In this document: positions 16,802 through 25,098 of the stretch, piece by piece | How positions within the stretch are numbered: the first letter of the stretch is position 1 | How the letters are laid out: the number at the start of each line of letters is the position of its first letter | Assembly: GCA_036752905.1 (NCBI GenBank) | Contig: DAIORT010000010.1 | Coordinates: 6,079-70,078 of the forward strand | From: UBA4877 sp002399345 | GTDB lineage: Bacteria > Bacillota > Thermoanaerobacteria > Thermoanaerobacterales > UBA4877 | DNA length: 64,000 nucleotides | Direction: 5' to 3' | Translations under genes and position numbers: made by a program | Notes under the pieces: model-generated | Databases searched by the model: none | Told to the model about the DNA's origin: nothing | The model's input: the letters and a program-made list of their open reading frames with translations, nothing else

Positions 16802-18838
16802 ATGCTGAGTAACTTTGACATCGCTAAGACTATGACGGTTAAGCTTGATGATAAACTACCGGAGATGCCGGAATTTGTGGAGGGAATAAGGAGGGCGCCG
16901 GACAGGGATTTTCGCCTTTCTAAAGAGCAGACGAAGACTGCCCTTAAAAACGCACTTCGTTATGTGCCGGAGAAATACCATGAGAAGCTGGCTCCGGAGT
17001 TTTTAAATGAGCTTAAGACGAGAGGCAGGATTTATGCCTACAGATTCAGACCGGAGGGAAGGATCTATGGTAAACCCATAGATGAATATAAAGGCAAATG
17101 CCTTGCAGGAAAAGCTTTTCAAGTAATGATAGACAACAACCTGGATTTTGAGGTTGCCTTGTATCCCTATGAGCTTGTGACTTACGGTGAGACGGGAAGC
17201 GTATGCCAGAACTGGATGCAGTACAGGCTGATAAAGAAGTATCTCGAGATACTTACCGAAGATCAGACTTTGGTTATAGAGTCCGGCCACCCGGTGGGAC
17301 TTTTCCCTTCCAAGCCGGAATCTCCCAGGGTTGTCATCACAAATGCCCTTATGGTGGGGGAGTTCGACAACCAGGATGATTGGGAGATTGCTGAGGAAAT
17401 GGGTAATGCCAACTATGGGCAAATGACCGCGGGAGGATGGATGTATATCGGGCCGCAGGGAATAGTGCATGGTACCTTTAATACCCTGCTTAATGCAGGC
17501 AGGCTGAAGCTGGGTATACCCCATGACCAGGATTTAAAGGGACACATGTTCGTATCTTCCGGCCTGGGCGGCATGAGCGGTGCTCAGGCCAAAGCCGTTG
17601 AGATTGCCGGAGGGGTCGGCATCATAGCCGAGGTTGATTATTCACGTATAAAGACTCGCAAGGATCAGGGATGGGTGAGTAAGGTATCATCGGATTTAGA
17701 TGAGATATTTACGATCGCCAAGGAGTATATTGTTAAAAAACAGCCGATCTCAATAGCATATTATGGTAATGTTGTGGATTTACTGGAATATATAGTAAAG
17801 AACGATATTAAGGTGGAACTACTCTCTGACCAAACATCCTCCCATGTGCCCTATGACGGCGGCTATTGCCCGCAAGGCCTTACTTTTGATGAAAGGACAC
17901 GCATGCTGGCTGAGGACAGGGGTAAATTTAGGAAACTTGTGGATAAGAGTCTGAGGCGGCACTTTGAGCTTATCAAAACATTGGTGGACAGAGGAACCTA
18001 CTTCTTTGATTACGGTAATTCCTTTATGAAGGCCGTATTTGATGCTGGTGTAAAGGAAATATCCAAGAATGGCAAGGATGAAAAGGACGGATTTATATTT
18101 CCATCCTATGTGGAGGATATAATGGGACCGGAGATGTTTGATTATGGATACGGCCCGTTCAGATGGGTATGCCTGAGTGGGAAGCATGAGGATCTCATCA
18201 AGACCGATCATGCTGCCATGGGGTGTATCGATCCTAATAGAAGGGGACAAGACCGGGACAATTATATCTGGATACGCGATGCCGAAAAGCATAACCTTGT
18301 GGTAGGAACCCAGGCCAGGATATTGTATCAGGATGCCGAGGGAAGAATAAAAATTGCTCTCAGGTTTAATGAGATGGTCAGAAACGGTGAGATAGGGCCA
18401 GTGATGCTTGGACGGGATCACCATGATGTGAGCGGTACCGATTCGCCCTTCAGGGAGACTGCAAACATAAAGGACGGTAGCAATGTCATGGCCGACATGG
18501 CAACACAGTGTTTTGCAGGAAACGCTGCGCGGGGTATGACCCTGGTAACTCTTCATAATGGTGGCGGAGTAGGCATAGGCAAGGCTATAAACGGCGGGTT
18601 TGGCCTGGTCTTGGACGGCAGCCGCAAAACCGACGATATTATAAAATCCGCCATGCTTTGGGACGTTATGAGCGGTGTGGCCAGGAGGTCATGGGCCAGG
18701 AATCCTCATTCCATTGAGACCGCAGCCGAGTTTAACAATGATTACCACGGACTCGGGCATATAACGATTCCGTATATACCCGATCAGAAACTCATTGATG
18801 ATGTGGTGGAAAACGGATTGAAAGAAACAAATAGATAA
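16802..18838 (+). CDS. hutU: Urocanate hydratase
   Basis: 678 residues. Urocanase motifs are clear: GQMTAGGWMYIGPQGIVHGTF, FVSSGLGGMSGAQAKAVEIAGG (NAD-binding glycine-rich loop), DQTSSHVPYDGGYCPQG and DYGNSFMKAVFDAG. It hydrates urocanate to imidazolone propionate using tightly bound NAD+, the second step of histidine breakdown. Length is about 120 residues above the ~555 of proteobacterial and Bacillus HutU; I believe this longer form occurs in clostridia and fusobacteria. No hutH, hutI or hutG/ftcD is in the window, so the gene stands alone. RBS AAGGGGGG; a terminator follows. Confidence 0.95.
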   Translation: MLSNFDIAKTMTVKLDDKLPEMPEFVEGIRRAPDRDFRLSKEQTKTALKNALRYVPEKYHEKLAPEFLNELKTRGRIYAYRFRPEGRIYGKPIDEYKGKCLAGKAFQVMIDNNLDFEVALYPYELVTYGETGSVCQNWMQYRLIKKYLEILTEDQTLVIESGHPVGLFPSKPESPRVVITNALMVGEFDNQDDWEIAEEMGNANYGQMTAGGWMYIGPQGIVHGTFNTLLNAGRLKLGIPHDQDLKGHMFVSSGLGGMSGAQAKAVEIAGGVGIIAEVDYSRIKTRKDQGWVSKVSSDLDEIFTIAKEYIVKKQPISIAYYGNVVDLLEYIVKNDIKVELLSDQTSSHVPYDGGYCPQGLTFDERTRMLAEDRGKFRKLVDKSLRRHFELIKTLVDRGTYFFDYGNSFMKAVFDAGVKEISKNGKDEKDGFIFPSYVEDIMGPEMFDYGYGPFRWVCLSGKHEDLIKTDHAAMGCIDPNRRGQDRDNYIWIRDAEKHNLVVGTQARILYQDAEGRIKIALRFNEMVRNGEIGPVMLGRDHHDVSGTDSPFRETANIKDGSNVMADMATQCFAGNAARGMTLVTLHNGGGVGIGKAINGGFGLVLDGSRKTDDIIKSAMLWDVMSGVARRSWARNPHSIETAAEFNNDYHGLGHITIPYIPDQKLIDDVVENGLKETNR

Positions 18839-18844
18839 TTTATT

Positions 18845-18877
18845 CCCGGCGGAGTATGTTTACCGCCGGGCTTTCTT
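18845..18877 (+). terminator. Terminator of hutU
   Basis: CCCGGCGG (18845-18852), ten-base loop, CCGCCGGG (18863-18870), then CTTTCTT. Confidence 0.88.
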
Positions 18878-18951
18878 GCTACACAATCCGATAAAATTGT
18901 TATAATATATGTATAGTATATCTGTCCGATATATAAATGGAGGTAATACGA

Positions 18952-19593
18952 ATGCTTCTTCAAGAGGAGAGAAAGCAGATAGTAGAATACGGCAAAAGGT
19001 TAGTAAAATACCGGCTAACCAGGGGCACGGGAGGAAACATCAGTATATTTAACAAGGAAAAAGAACTTATGGCCATAAGTCCCAGCGGTATGAACTATTT
19101 TGAGATCGAGCCTGGGGATGTTGTGGTAATGGACTTAGATGGGAAGATAGCGGATGGTACGAGAAAGCCGTCCAGTGAGTATGAGATGCACAGGATTTTT
19201 TACCTTAACAGGGAGGGTATAGGGGCGGCAGTGCATACCCATTCCACCTATTCGACCGTATTATCCTGCATGCACTGGCCGATTCCTTCAGTCCATTATC
19301 TTGTTGCGTATGCCGGTATGGATGTTCCATGTGCGGAGTATGCCTCATTTGGAACAAAAGAGATTGCGGATAAAGCCTTTGCGGCTATGGGGGATAGAAA
19401 TGCTGTTCTTCTTGCAAATCACGGCATGCTGGCTGTCGGCCCCGATCTTCCGGCTGCATTTAATACGGCGGAAGAAACGGAGTTTTGCGCCGAGATATAT
19501 TATAGGACTAAATGCGTTGGGCAGCCGGTGCTGCTCCCGGATGATGAAATGAAACGCATGATAGAAAGGTTCAAGACATATGGGCAAAAATAA
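18952..19593 (+). CDS. Class II aldolase/adducin family protein, L-fuculose-phosphate aldolase-like
   Basis: 213 residues from the ATG at 18952, preceded by TGGAGG. Motifs of the zinc-dependent FucA/AraD group: GTGGNISI (phosphate loop), SPSGMNYFEIEPGDVV, PSSEYEMH (catalytic Glu), VHTHSTYSTVLS (two zinc histidines) and NHGMLAVG (third zinc histidine). FucA splits L-fuculose-1-phosphate into dihydroxyacetone phosphate and L-lactaldehyde; related enzymes are 4-epimerases or act on other deoxysugar phosphates such as 5-deoxyribulose-1-phosphate. There is no fucose, rhamnose or methylthio-salvage gene beside it, so the substrate is open. TATAAT at 18901-18906 probably belongs to its promoter. Confidence 0.85.
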   Translation: MLLQEERKQIVEYGKRLVKYRLTRGTGGNISIFNKEKELMAISPSGMNYFEIEPGDVVVMDLDGKIADGTRKPSSEYEMHRIFYLNREGIGAAVHTHSTYSTVLSCMHWPIPSVHYLVAYAGMDVPCAEYASFGTKEIADKAFAAMGDRNAVLLANHGMLAVGPDLPAAFNTAEETEFCAEIYYRTKCVGQPVLLPDDEMKRMIERFKTYGQK

Positions 19594-19594
19594 A

Positions 19595-19631
19595 AGAGAC
19601 AGACTGTTTTGCCTGTCTCTCTTGCTTTTTT
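19595..19631 (+). terminator. Terminator after the aldolase gene
   Basis: AGAGACAG (19595-19602) pairs with CTGTCTCT (19613-19620), followed by CTTGCTTTTTT. It lies between convergent genes. Confidence 0.85.
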
Positions 19632-19646
19632 AAATTAGTCTTTAAG

Positions 19647-21110
19647 TTATAAACTCTCTATATAATTTATGGCCTTTTCCATTCTCTTTAATGTTTCTTC
19701 CTTGCCCAAGAGTATCATGATGTCAAACAGGCCTGGTCCTATCGTCCTGCCTGATAAGGCAAGTCTTGTGGGATGGAAAAGCTTGCTGCTCTTTATTCCC
19801 GATTCGGCAATCAAGTCCCTGTATGCCTTTTCAGCATTTTCAGCAGTAAACTCATCCAATGATGAAAGCGCCTTTAAACCACTCTTTAGAACATCCGCAG
19901 CACCTTCCTTTTTAAAGAACTTTTTTACGCCCTTTTCCTCATATTCATAATCAAATTTAAAGAAATAGGAGGATGCCTTTGCCAGGTCAACCAGCGTCTT
20001 TTCTCTCTCTCTTACCTTGTCGGCTACGGACTTTACCTTTTCTAAATCCTGCTCAGTATAATCCTCCGGTATGAGGCCTTCGTTAATGTAGAAAGGAAGA
20101 GCATATCCCACCACATCTTCCAGCGGAAGTTCACGCATGTATACGCCGTTTATCCAGGTTAGTTTAGTGACATCATAAATTGCAGAGCTCTTGTTGACTC
20201 TCTTTAGCGAGAATTGTTCTGCTGCATCTTCCAGGGTTATTATCTCCGTATTACCCTCCGGTGACCATCCAAGAAGAATCAGGTAGTTTACTATAGCCTC
20301 CGGCAAAAAGCCTTTATCCCTGAACTCTTCCACCGAGGTGGCTCCATGCCGCTTTGAAAGTTTACTCTTATCCGGTGCTAGGATCATTGGAACATGGGCG
20401 AACTTGGGGGTTTCATAACCCAGTGCATCGTAGAGCAAAACCTGCTTAGGTGTATTGGGCAGGTGTTCCTCGCCCCTGATGACATGTGTCATTCCCATGG
20501 AATGATCGTCTACCACCACCGCAAAATTGTAGGTAGGGATGCCGTTGGACTTCATGATGACGAAATCATCCATCAGGTTGTTGTCAAAGGTTACGTCGCC
20601 TCTTACAATGTCTTTTACCACGGTGTTGCCCTCCGGCATTTTAAACCTTACCACAGGTTTTCTGCCTTCGGCTTTATATTTTTCTATTTGTTTATCCGTG
20701 AGGTTTCTGCATCTGCCGCTGTATCTATGCGGACGTCTAGCCTTTCTGTCGGCCTCCTTATCTGCTTCCAGCTCCTCGGAAGTACAGAAGCAATAATATG
20801 CCTTACCCTCCGCCATAAGTCTTTCACATTCTTTTGTGTATTTGTCAAGTCTCTCGGATTGGAAATAAGGACCGTAATCTCCGCCGGTCTCAGGCCCTTC
20901 ATCCCATGAAATTCCCAGCCACTTTAAGCTGGATATAATTTGAGATACGGAATCTTCCTTAAGTCTACCTTGATCAGTGTCCTCTATCCTAAGTACCATT
21001 TTGCCATCGTTATGTCTGGCAAATAGCCAGTTAAAAAGTGCTGTCCGTGCCCCGCCAATATGTAAATATCCTGTTGGGCTGGGGGCAAATCTTACTCTTA
21101 CGCTACCCAT
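19647..21110 (-). CDS. gltX: Glutamate-tRNA ligase
   Basis: 487 residues, the normal length for bacterial GluRS. The class I synthetase signatures are HIGG (residues 17-20, in FAPSPTGYLHIGGARTALFNWLFAR) and KLSKRHG, the KMSKS equivalent. The RIEDTDQGR strand and the YCFCTSEEL insert are standard. It charges tRNA-Glu; whether it also charges tRNA-Gln depends on gatCAB, not in the window. RBS AAGGAGAGAGG. It is divergent from the ytvI-like gene and converges on the aldolase gene. No T-box structure was recognised in its 5' region. Confidence 0.97.
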   Translation of the reverse strand: MGSVRVRFAPSPTGYLHIGGARTALFNWLFARHNDGKMVLRIEDTDQGRLKEDSVSQIISSLKWLGISWDEGPETGGDYGPYFQSERLDKYTKECERLMAEGKAYYCFCTSEELEADKEADRKARRPHRYSGRCRNLTDKQIEKYKAEGRKPVVRFKMPEGNTVVKDIVRGDVTFDNNLMDDFVIMKSNGIPTYNFAVVVDDHSMGMTHVIRGEEHLPNTPKQVLLYDALGYETPKFAHVPMILAPDKSKLSKRHGATSVEEFRDKGFLPEAIVNYLILLGWSPEGNTEIITLEDAAEQFSLKRVNKSSAIYDVTKLTWINGVYMRELPLEDVVGYALPFYINEGLIPEDYTEQDLEKVKSVADKVREREKTLVDLAKASSYFFKFDYEYEEKGVKKFFKKEGAADVLKSGLKALSSLDEFTAENAEKAYRDLIAESGIKSSKLFHPTRLALSGRTIGPGLFDIMILLGKEETLKRMEKAINYIESL

Positions 21111-21254
21111 GAAACCTCTCTCCTTCTCTTAAGTTACGCTCGGTATTATTATATATGAAATCAGTGAATATATCAAACATTATGCATTGAGGGGAACCGT
21201 TTTATGATTATGTCATGACAACATTAAATAATGAATTATATACTGTTAGTATAA

Positions 21255-21284
21255 TTTACACCATATGACTATTAATGTTATAAT
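21255..21284 (+). promoter_or_regulatory. Sigma-A-type promoter of the YtvI-like gene
   Basis: TTTACA (21255-21260), 18-base spacer, TATAAT (21279-21284), 28 bases before the ATG. If real, expression is not restricted to a sporulation sigma factor. Confidence 0.6.
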
Positions 21285-21311
21285 GAGAACAGCTTAATAA
21301 GGAGGCTTTTC

Positions 21312-22376
21312 ATGGACACTGAGAAATTAAGCCGCACGTTTTATATATTGGGTATAATAGTTTTTAGTATTGCACTTATATATATTGGGATAACGAGATT
21401 CTTGATTTATTTTATGCCTTTCTTAATTGCGGCGCTCATTGCCGTACTGATTGAGCCACTGGTAAAAAAAGTACAGAAATGGCTGCACATTCCGCGGTCT
21501 TTTTCTTCATTTATAGTGCTTTTCAGTGTCCTGATAATAGTCGGTATGATTATTGGATACGGGGGCTACCAGGCCGTTAAGGAACTGATAGTATTATCGA
21601 AAAGCTTCGGTGGGTACAGTGGGAGTGTATATGATACTATAATGAGCTGGATACAACAGTTACAGAAGGATATTAAGGCGCTGCCTCCCGTACAGGCCGG
21701 TGCCGTTCAAAATATCATAAACCAGCTGATGTCTTATGTTTCTAGTGCACTTAAGTATATTGTCAAGGCAATTATGAATGCAGCCAATTCTCTTCCTGCT
21801 TTTATTTGGGGTACGGTGGTATGCATTGTGGCGACATTCTTTTTTAGCAAGGATAAGGATTCGATACTGGGTTTTATAAAAAAGCAGCTGCCCAAAAAGT
21901 TTATCGAAGGTACTGTATTTATAAAGACAGATTTTATCAATACCGTATTTGGCTTTTTGCGGGCTGAACTTATTATAATGATGGTAACTTTTTTGGAGAT
22001 ATCTTTCGGCTTTATGCTGATGGGATATGAGTATCCATTCCTCATAGGCCTGGCCGTAGCATTAGTGGATATACTGCCGATATTGGGTTCGGGCACCGTC
22101 CTTGTACCCTGGGCGATAATACTTATGGTGTTTTATAAGAACTTCCGTCTTGCCATATGTATCATCATACTTTATGCTGTTGTTTCGATAGTGCGCCAGA
22201 TGATGGAGCCGAGGGTTGTAGGACGCAGCATAGGTCTGCATCCATTAGTGACACTTATGTCCATGTATGTGGGAAGTAAGATGTTGGGCCTTGTGGGTTT
22301 AATACTCGGTCCTGTTGTACTTATAGCTATTAAGACGTTCCAGAAGGCCGGTTTTATACCTAAATTCAAAGAATAG
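21312..22376 (+). CDS. ytvI: AI-2E family transporter, sporulation membrane protein YtvI-like
   Basis: 354 residues, about 7-8 transmembrane helices of the AI-2E/UPF0118 superfamily. Family landmarks are PFLIAALIAVLIEPLVKKVQK near the N-terminus, a large central segment before WGTVVCIVATFFFSKDKD, and the C-terminal pair PFLIGLAVALVDILPILGSGTVLVPWAI and EPRVVGRSIGLHPLVTLMSMYVG. Length and the FFFSKDKD motif match YtvI of spore formers. Members of the superfamily export small molecules or work as ion antiporters; the role of YtvI in sporulation is not settled. It converges on a PAP2 phosphatase gene with only two bases between stops. Confidence 0.82.
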   Translation: MDTEKLSRTFYILGIIVFSIALIYIGITRFLIYFMPFLIAALIAVLIEPLVKKVQKWLHIPRSFSSFIVLFSVLIIVGMIIGYGGYQAVKELIVLSKSFGGYSGSVYDTIMSWIQQLQKDIKALPPVQAGAVQNIINQLMSYVSSALKYIVKAIMNAANSLPAFIWGTVVCIVATFFFSKDKDSILGFIKKQLPKKFIEGTVFIKTDFINTVFGFLRAELIIMMVTFLEISFGFMLMGYEYPFLIGLAVALVDILPILGSGTVLVPWAIILMVFYKNFRLAICIIILYAVVSIVRQMMEPRVVGRSIGLHPLVTLMSMYVGSKMLGLVGLILGPVVLIAIKTFQKAGFIPKFKE

Positions 22377-22378
22377 AT

Positions 22379-22903
22379 TCAAATTAATATATGAGTTAGT
22401 ATAGACATACTGCTTCCAAGTGCGGCTCCAATGAGTACATCCGTGGGGTAATGCATGCCCACGTATATTCTGGATACGCCTACCATGGTGGCCAGGCCGA
22501 TAAATAACAGATAGAGATTAGGATATCCAAATGACATGGATACGGCCACCTCAAAGGCAGCTGCGGTATGTCCGGAGGGGAATGAATGATCTTTCCACAG
22601 CTTGTTAAAAGTATTGACGTTCAAAATCGCCAGATATGGTCTCTCCCTGTTTATTTTCTTTTTTAACAGTTGTACCAGAAGGCTTCCTGCAACAAGCGAT
22701 GCAGCAGCCTCAATACCTGTTGACCTTGTTTTCTCTTTTCCCAGTAAAATAGTAAGAAGGCATGCAAATGTGGTGAACCACCAGCTGCCGAATTCTGTGA
22801 AATATGGAATTAACTTATCTGATATATCAGATTTAATCTTATCATTTACTGTATAAAATATAATTAAATCCCACATTCCGATTAATTCGATAATCCTTTT
22901 CAA
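22379..22903 (-). CDS. PAP2-family membrane phosphatase
   Basis: 174 residues from a TTG at 22903; AGGAGG lies 7 bases upstream, whereas the in-frame ATG further upstream has none. All three PAP2 motifs are present: KKINRERPY (K-x6-RP form), FPSGHTAAAF (catalytic His) and SRIYVGMHYPTD (nucleophile His). Five or six helices surround them. Such enzymes dephosphorylate undecaprenyl pyrophosphate or phosphatidic acid on the outer face of the membrane. It could recycle lipid carrier for cell wall synthesis; the exact lipid is not predictable. Confidence 0.88.
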   Translation of the reverse strand: MKRIIELIGMWDLIIFYTVNDKIKSDISDKLIPYFTEFGSWWFTTFACLLTILLGKEKTRSTGIEAAASLVAGSLLVQLLKKKINRERPYLAILNVNTFNKLWKDHSFPSGHTAAAFEVAVSMSFGYPNLYLLFIGLATMVGVSRIYVGMHYPTDVLIGAALGSSMSILTHILI

Positions 22904-23101
22904 GTTCAAGCCTCCTTGGTTTTTAGGCCAAATCTCTTTATTATTTTCCGATATATTATACCATAAATTCATATGGATGTTCCTCCATATTTAAGAGTAT
23001 ATTAATGTCTTGTTTATATGTGCGCTAAGTATAACTAATTTGTAACTCTAAATGTATCTATGAATAATATGTATTAGAAGTATAATACGAGGTGATATTT
23101 G

Positions 23102-23275
23102 ATGGTGAACTCTAATCAATGTTATCCCAATTGTAATATTTGGGGCAGGCTGGAACTCGCAAGAACTTATGTTGTGCCGCAGACATTTTGCAGCACATTT
23201 CCATTGAATAAGGCCTTAAGTACAGGCACATTATACCCTGAGCTACTCAGGCCTTATCAGAAGAGGAGGGTTTAG
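23102..23275 (+). CDS. cotJA: Spore coat protein CotJA
   Basis: 57 residues: starts MVNSNQCYPNCNIWG, then LELARTYVVPQTFCSTFPLNKALSTGTLYPEL read in two parts, which is the CotJA core ('LA.AYVP.Q.y...f....AL..GTLFPEL..PY'). It ends RPYQKRRV. The RBS GAGGTGATATTT precedes the ATG. It is the first gene of cotJABC and ends 2 bases before cotJB. In Bacillus the operon is made in the mother cell (sigma E) and the proteins sit in the inner coat. Too short for most ORF filters, but the family match is clear. Confidence 0.9.
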   Translation: MVNSNQCYPNCNIWGRLELARTYVVPQTFCSTFPLNKALSTGTLYPELLRPYQKRRV

Positions 23276-23277
23276 AC

Positions 23278-23532
23278 ATGGATAGAAACCAGGTGGATTT
23301 AATAAAGTCAATACAAAAGGTAGGGTTTGCCGTAGTTGAACTGCAGCTCTATCTTGATACCCATCCTTGTGATGCCAACGCTCTTTCAACTTATAACTGC
23401 TATGTAAGACAGCAGCAAAATCTTATTGCTGCCTATGAGAGAATGTATGGGCCATTAAGGTCTAATACCTCCCAGAGCTGCTATCCATGGCAATGGATAA
23501 ATGAACCATGGCCCTGGGAAATGATTTATTAG
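23278..23532 (+). CDS. cotJB: Spore coat protein CotJB
   Basis: 84 residues with the CotJB layout: LIKSIQKVGFAVVELQLYLDTHPCDANAL (helical start), then YNCYVRQQQNLIAAYERMYGPL, and a Trp/Pro-rich tail (YPWQWINEPWPWEMIY). CotJB is a small structural coat protein always found with CotJA and CotJC. GAGGAGGG, within the end of cotJA, serves as RBS, so the two are coupled. Confidence 0.93.
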   Translation: MDRNQVDLIKSIQKVGFAVVELQLYLDTHPCDANALSTYNCYVRQQQNLIAAYERMYGPLRSNTSQSCYPWQWINEPWPWEMIY

Positions 23533-23544
23533 GAGGGATGGGTA

Positions 23545-24117
23545 ATGTGGGTTTATGAAAAGAAGCTGGAATATCCCGCTGAAGTAGAAAAATCTAATCC
23601 TAGGCTGGCAAGGGAGATAATAAATCAATATGGCGGCCCGGATGGGGAGCTTTCTGCATCTTTGCGCTATCTTACTCAGAGATTTACTATGCCTAATAAT
23701 TACACTAAGGCATTGCTTACGGATATCGGCACTGAAGAGCTTGCGCATATGGAAATCATTGCGTCCTTAGTATATAAGCTTACCGATGGGGTGCCTGTCG
23801 ATGAATTGAAAAAGTATGGATTTAATGATTTCTATGCTATAAGAGATAAAGGTATTTTCTATACGGACTCTATGGGCGATCCCTGGACGGCTGCATATAT
23901 CCAGTCCCATGGTGATCCTGTGGCAGATTTGACCGATGATATGGCCGCAGAGCAAAAGGCCAGGGCGACCTATGAACATCTTATGGACCTTACTGAAGAC
24001 CATAAGGTATGGGATACACTCGTATTCCTGAGGCAGAGAGAGGTCGTGCATTTCCAGAGGTTCGGCGAGGTGCTTGATAAGGTACAGGATGAAAGAAAGT
24101 GTAAAAAAGTATTTTAA
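23545..24117 (+). CDS. cotJC: Spore coat protein CotJC, manganese-catalase family
   Basis: 190 residues of the manganese catalase family (a four-helix ferritin-like bundle). Metal-ligand motifs are visible: the DGELSASLRYLTQRF helix with its Glu, LTDIGTEELAHMEIIASLVYKL (E-x-x-H), the AAEQKARATYEHLMDL helix, and LVFLRQREVVHFQRFGE (E-x-x-H). CotJC is a coat protein and may give the spore peroxide protection; full Mn catalases are longer (about 270-300), so this is the short spore form. Last gene of cotJABC; a GC-rich hairpin follows 5 bases after the stop. Confidence 0.95.
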   Translation: MWVYEKKLEYPAEVEKSNPRLAREIINQYGGPDGELSASLRYLTQRFTMPNNYTKALLTDIGTEELAHMEIIASLVYKLTDGVPVDELKKYGFNDFYAIRDKGIFYTDSMGDPWTAAYIQSHGDPVADLTDDMAAEQKARATYEHLMDLTEDHKVWDTLVFLRQREVVHFQRFGEVLDKVQDERKCKKVF

Positions 24118-24122
24118 TTAAA

Positions 24123-24147
24123 ACCCCGGGAATAATAATCCCGGGGT
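24123..24147 (+). other. Strong hairpin whose 3' arm contains the next gene's Shine-Dalgarno
   Basis: ACCCCGGGA (24123-24131), loop ATAATAA, TCCCGGGGT (24139-24147). It is followed by GATTTAATG, not a T run, so it is a poor terminator. The GGGGTGAT stretch (24143-24150) is the only good Shine-Dalgarno for the GTG start at 24156, so folding should hide it. Confidence 0.75.
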
Positions 24148-24155
24148 GATTTAAT

Positions 24156-25046
24156 GTGAAGAGAAACGTTATGGCATTTTTGATTATATTCATGCTTTTA
24201 TTTTCCCTTACCGCATGTTCATCACTTAAGAGGATAAGCATAGGTGGCAAAGACGAAGGAGAGAACATTAATGAAGGCCCACCTCAGGATATGCAGAGCC
24301 TTGAAAGGGATTTGAATGAACTGGTGGATAGGGTGGAGAGACAGGCATTAAAGACGCCGGAAGATAAATCACAGGCTCAAGGCAGTTCAGACAGTACGAA
24401 TAAGAAGAACAAGGCTGGTGGCAGCGACGACAGTGTGAGCAGACAGAGCGACGGAAACAATACGAGCAAGGGCGGCCCGGCTGAAGAAAAAACAGGGCAG
24501 ACTAACGGGGATTCCAATGATATATCCGATATGATGCCTGATTTAGAGAGGAATATAGGCACTATACACAAGATATGGAATAGGGTGCAGCCGGAACTTT
24601 TAAAAAAGGGTGCGGACAGAGCGGACATAGATGCAGCCTCCGATGCTCTCAATAGAGCGACGGCTACCATGGACAGCAAGGATGGCCTGGCCTTTTTAAA
24701 AGCAATCAACCAATTCTACAGGTATATACCCGATATAGAAGAAAACATGCATCCACAGACTCCTCCCGGTCTTATGAGGATTACATATTATGCTCGGAAC
24801 ATACTATATGGTGCATTCGAGGACGATCAAAAAACAGTAAGACGTGAGATGCCCAAAATAGAAGACGAATGGGCAGCGGTAAAACCCCAATTAAAAAAGG
24901 GCAGTGAGAGTCAAATAAATCAGCTGGAAGTATCCATAGATGAGCTGCAAAATTCTTTAGAAGAACAAAATAAAAATCTGATTAAGATTAAGACAGATAT
25001 AGTTCTAGATGATATAAAAGCCTTAGTAGAAAAACAAAAGAAATAG
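24156..25046 (+). CDS. Lipoprotein of unknown function, sporulation neighbourhood
   Basis: 296 residues from a GTG start (GGGGTGAT 5 bases upstream). The signal MKRNVMAFLIIFMLLFSLTAC carries a lipobox (SLTAC, Cys21). Residues ~60-125 are a Ser/Gly/Asn/Lys-rich, low-complexity linker; ~130-296 is predicted all-helical with heptad-like charged stretches (QLEVSIDELQNSLEEQNKNLIKIKTDI), so probably a coiled-coil or helical bundle. It should be anchored on the outside of the membrane. It sits between cotJC and another spore-type gene, suggesting a sporulation role, but I do not recognise the family. Confidence 0.75.
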   Translation: MKRNVMAFLIIFMLLFSLTACSSLKRISIGGKDEGENINEGPPQDMQSLERDLNELVDRVERQALKTPEDKSQAQGSSDSTNKKNKAGGSDDSVSRQSDGNNTSKGGPAEEKTGQTNGDSNDISDMMPDLERNIGTIHKIWNRVQPELLKKGADRADIDAASDALNRATATMDSKDGLAFLKAINQFYRYIPDIEENMHPQTPPGLMRITYYARNILYGAFEDDQKTVRREMPKIEDEWAAVKPQLKKGSESQINQLEVSIDELQNSLEEQNKNLIKIKTDIVLDDIKALVEKQKK

Positions 25047-25098
25047 ATATTGTATCACCTTCACACATGTTTTCATAAAATATATGGAGGTGATATAT

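Noticed and set aside
16606..16812. Plus-strand frame overlapping zur and the gap before hutU
   Set aside because: Out of frame with zur, no RBS, no motif; the hutU start at 16802 has the proper ribosome binding site.
17819..18556. 245-residue antisense reading frame inside hutU
   Set aside because: Opposite a strongly conserved gene, no RBS and no recognisable motif; a shadow of codon bias.
21111..21311. T-box or other amino acid-sensing leader upstream of gltX
   Set aside because: No specifier loop, T-box core sequence or terminator/antiterminator pair could be found in this gap.
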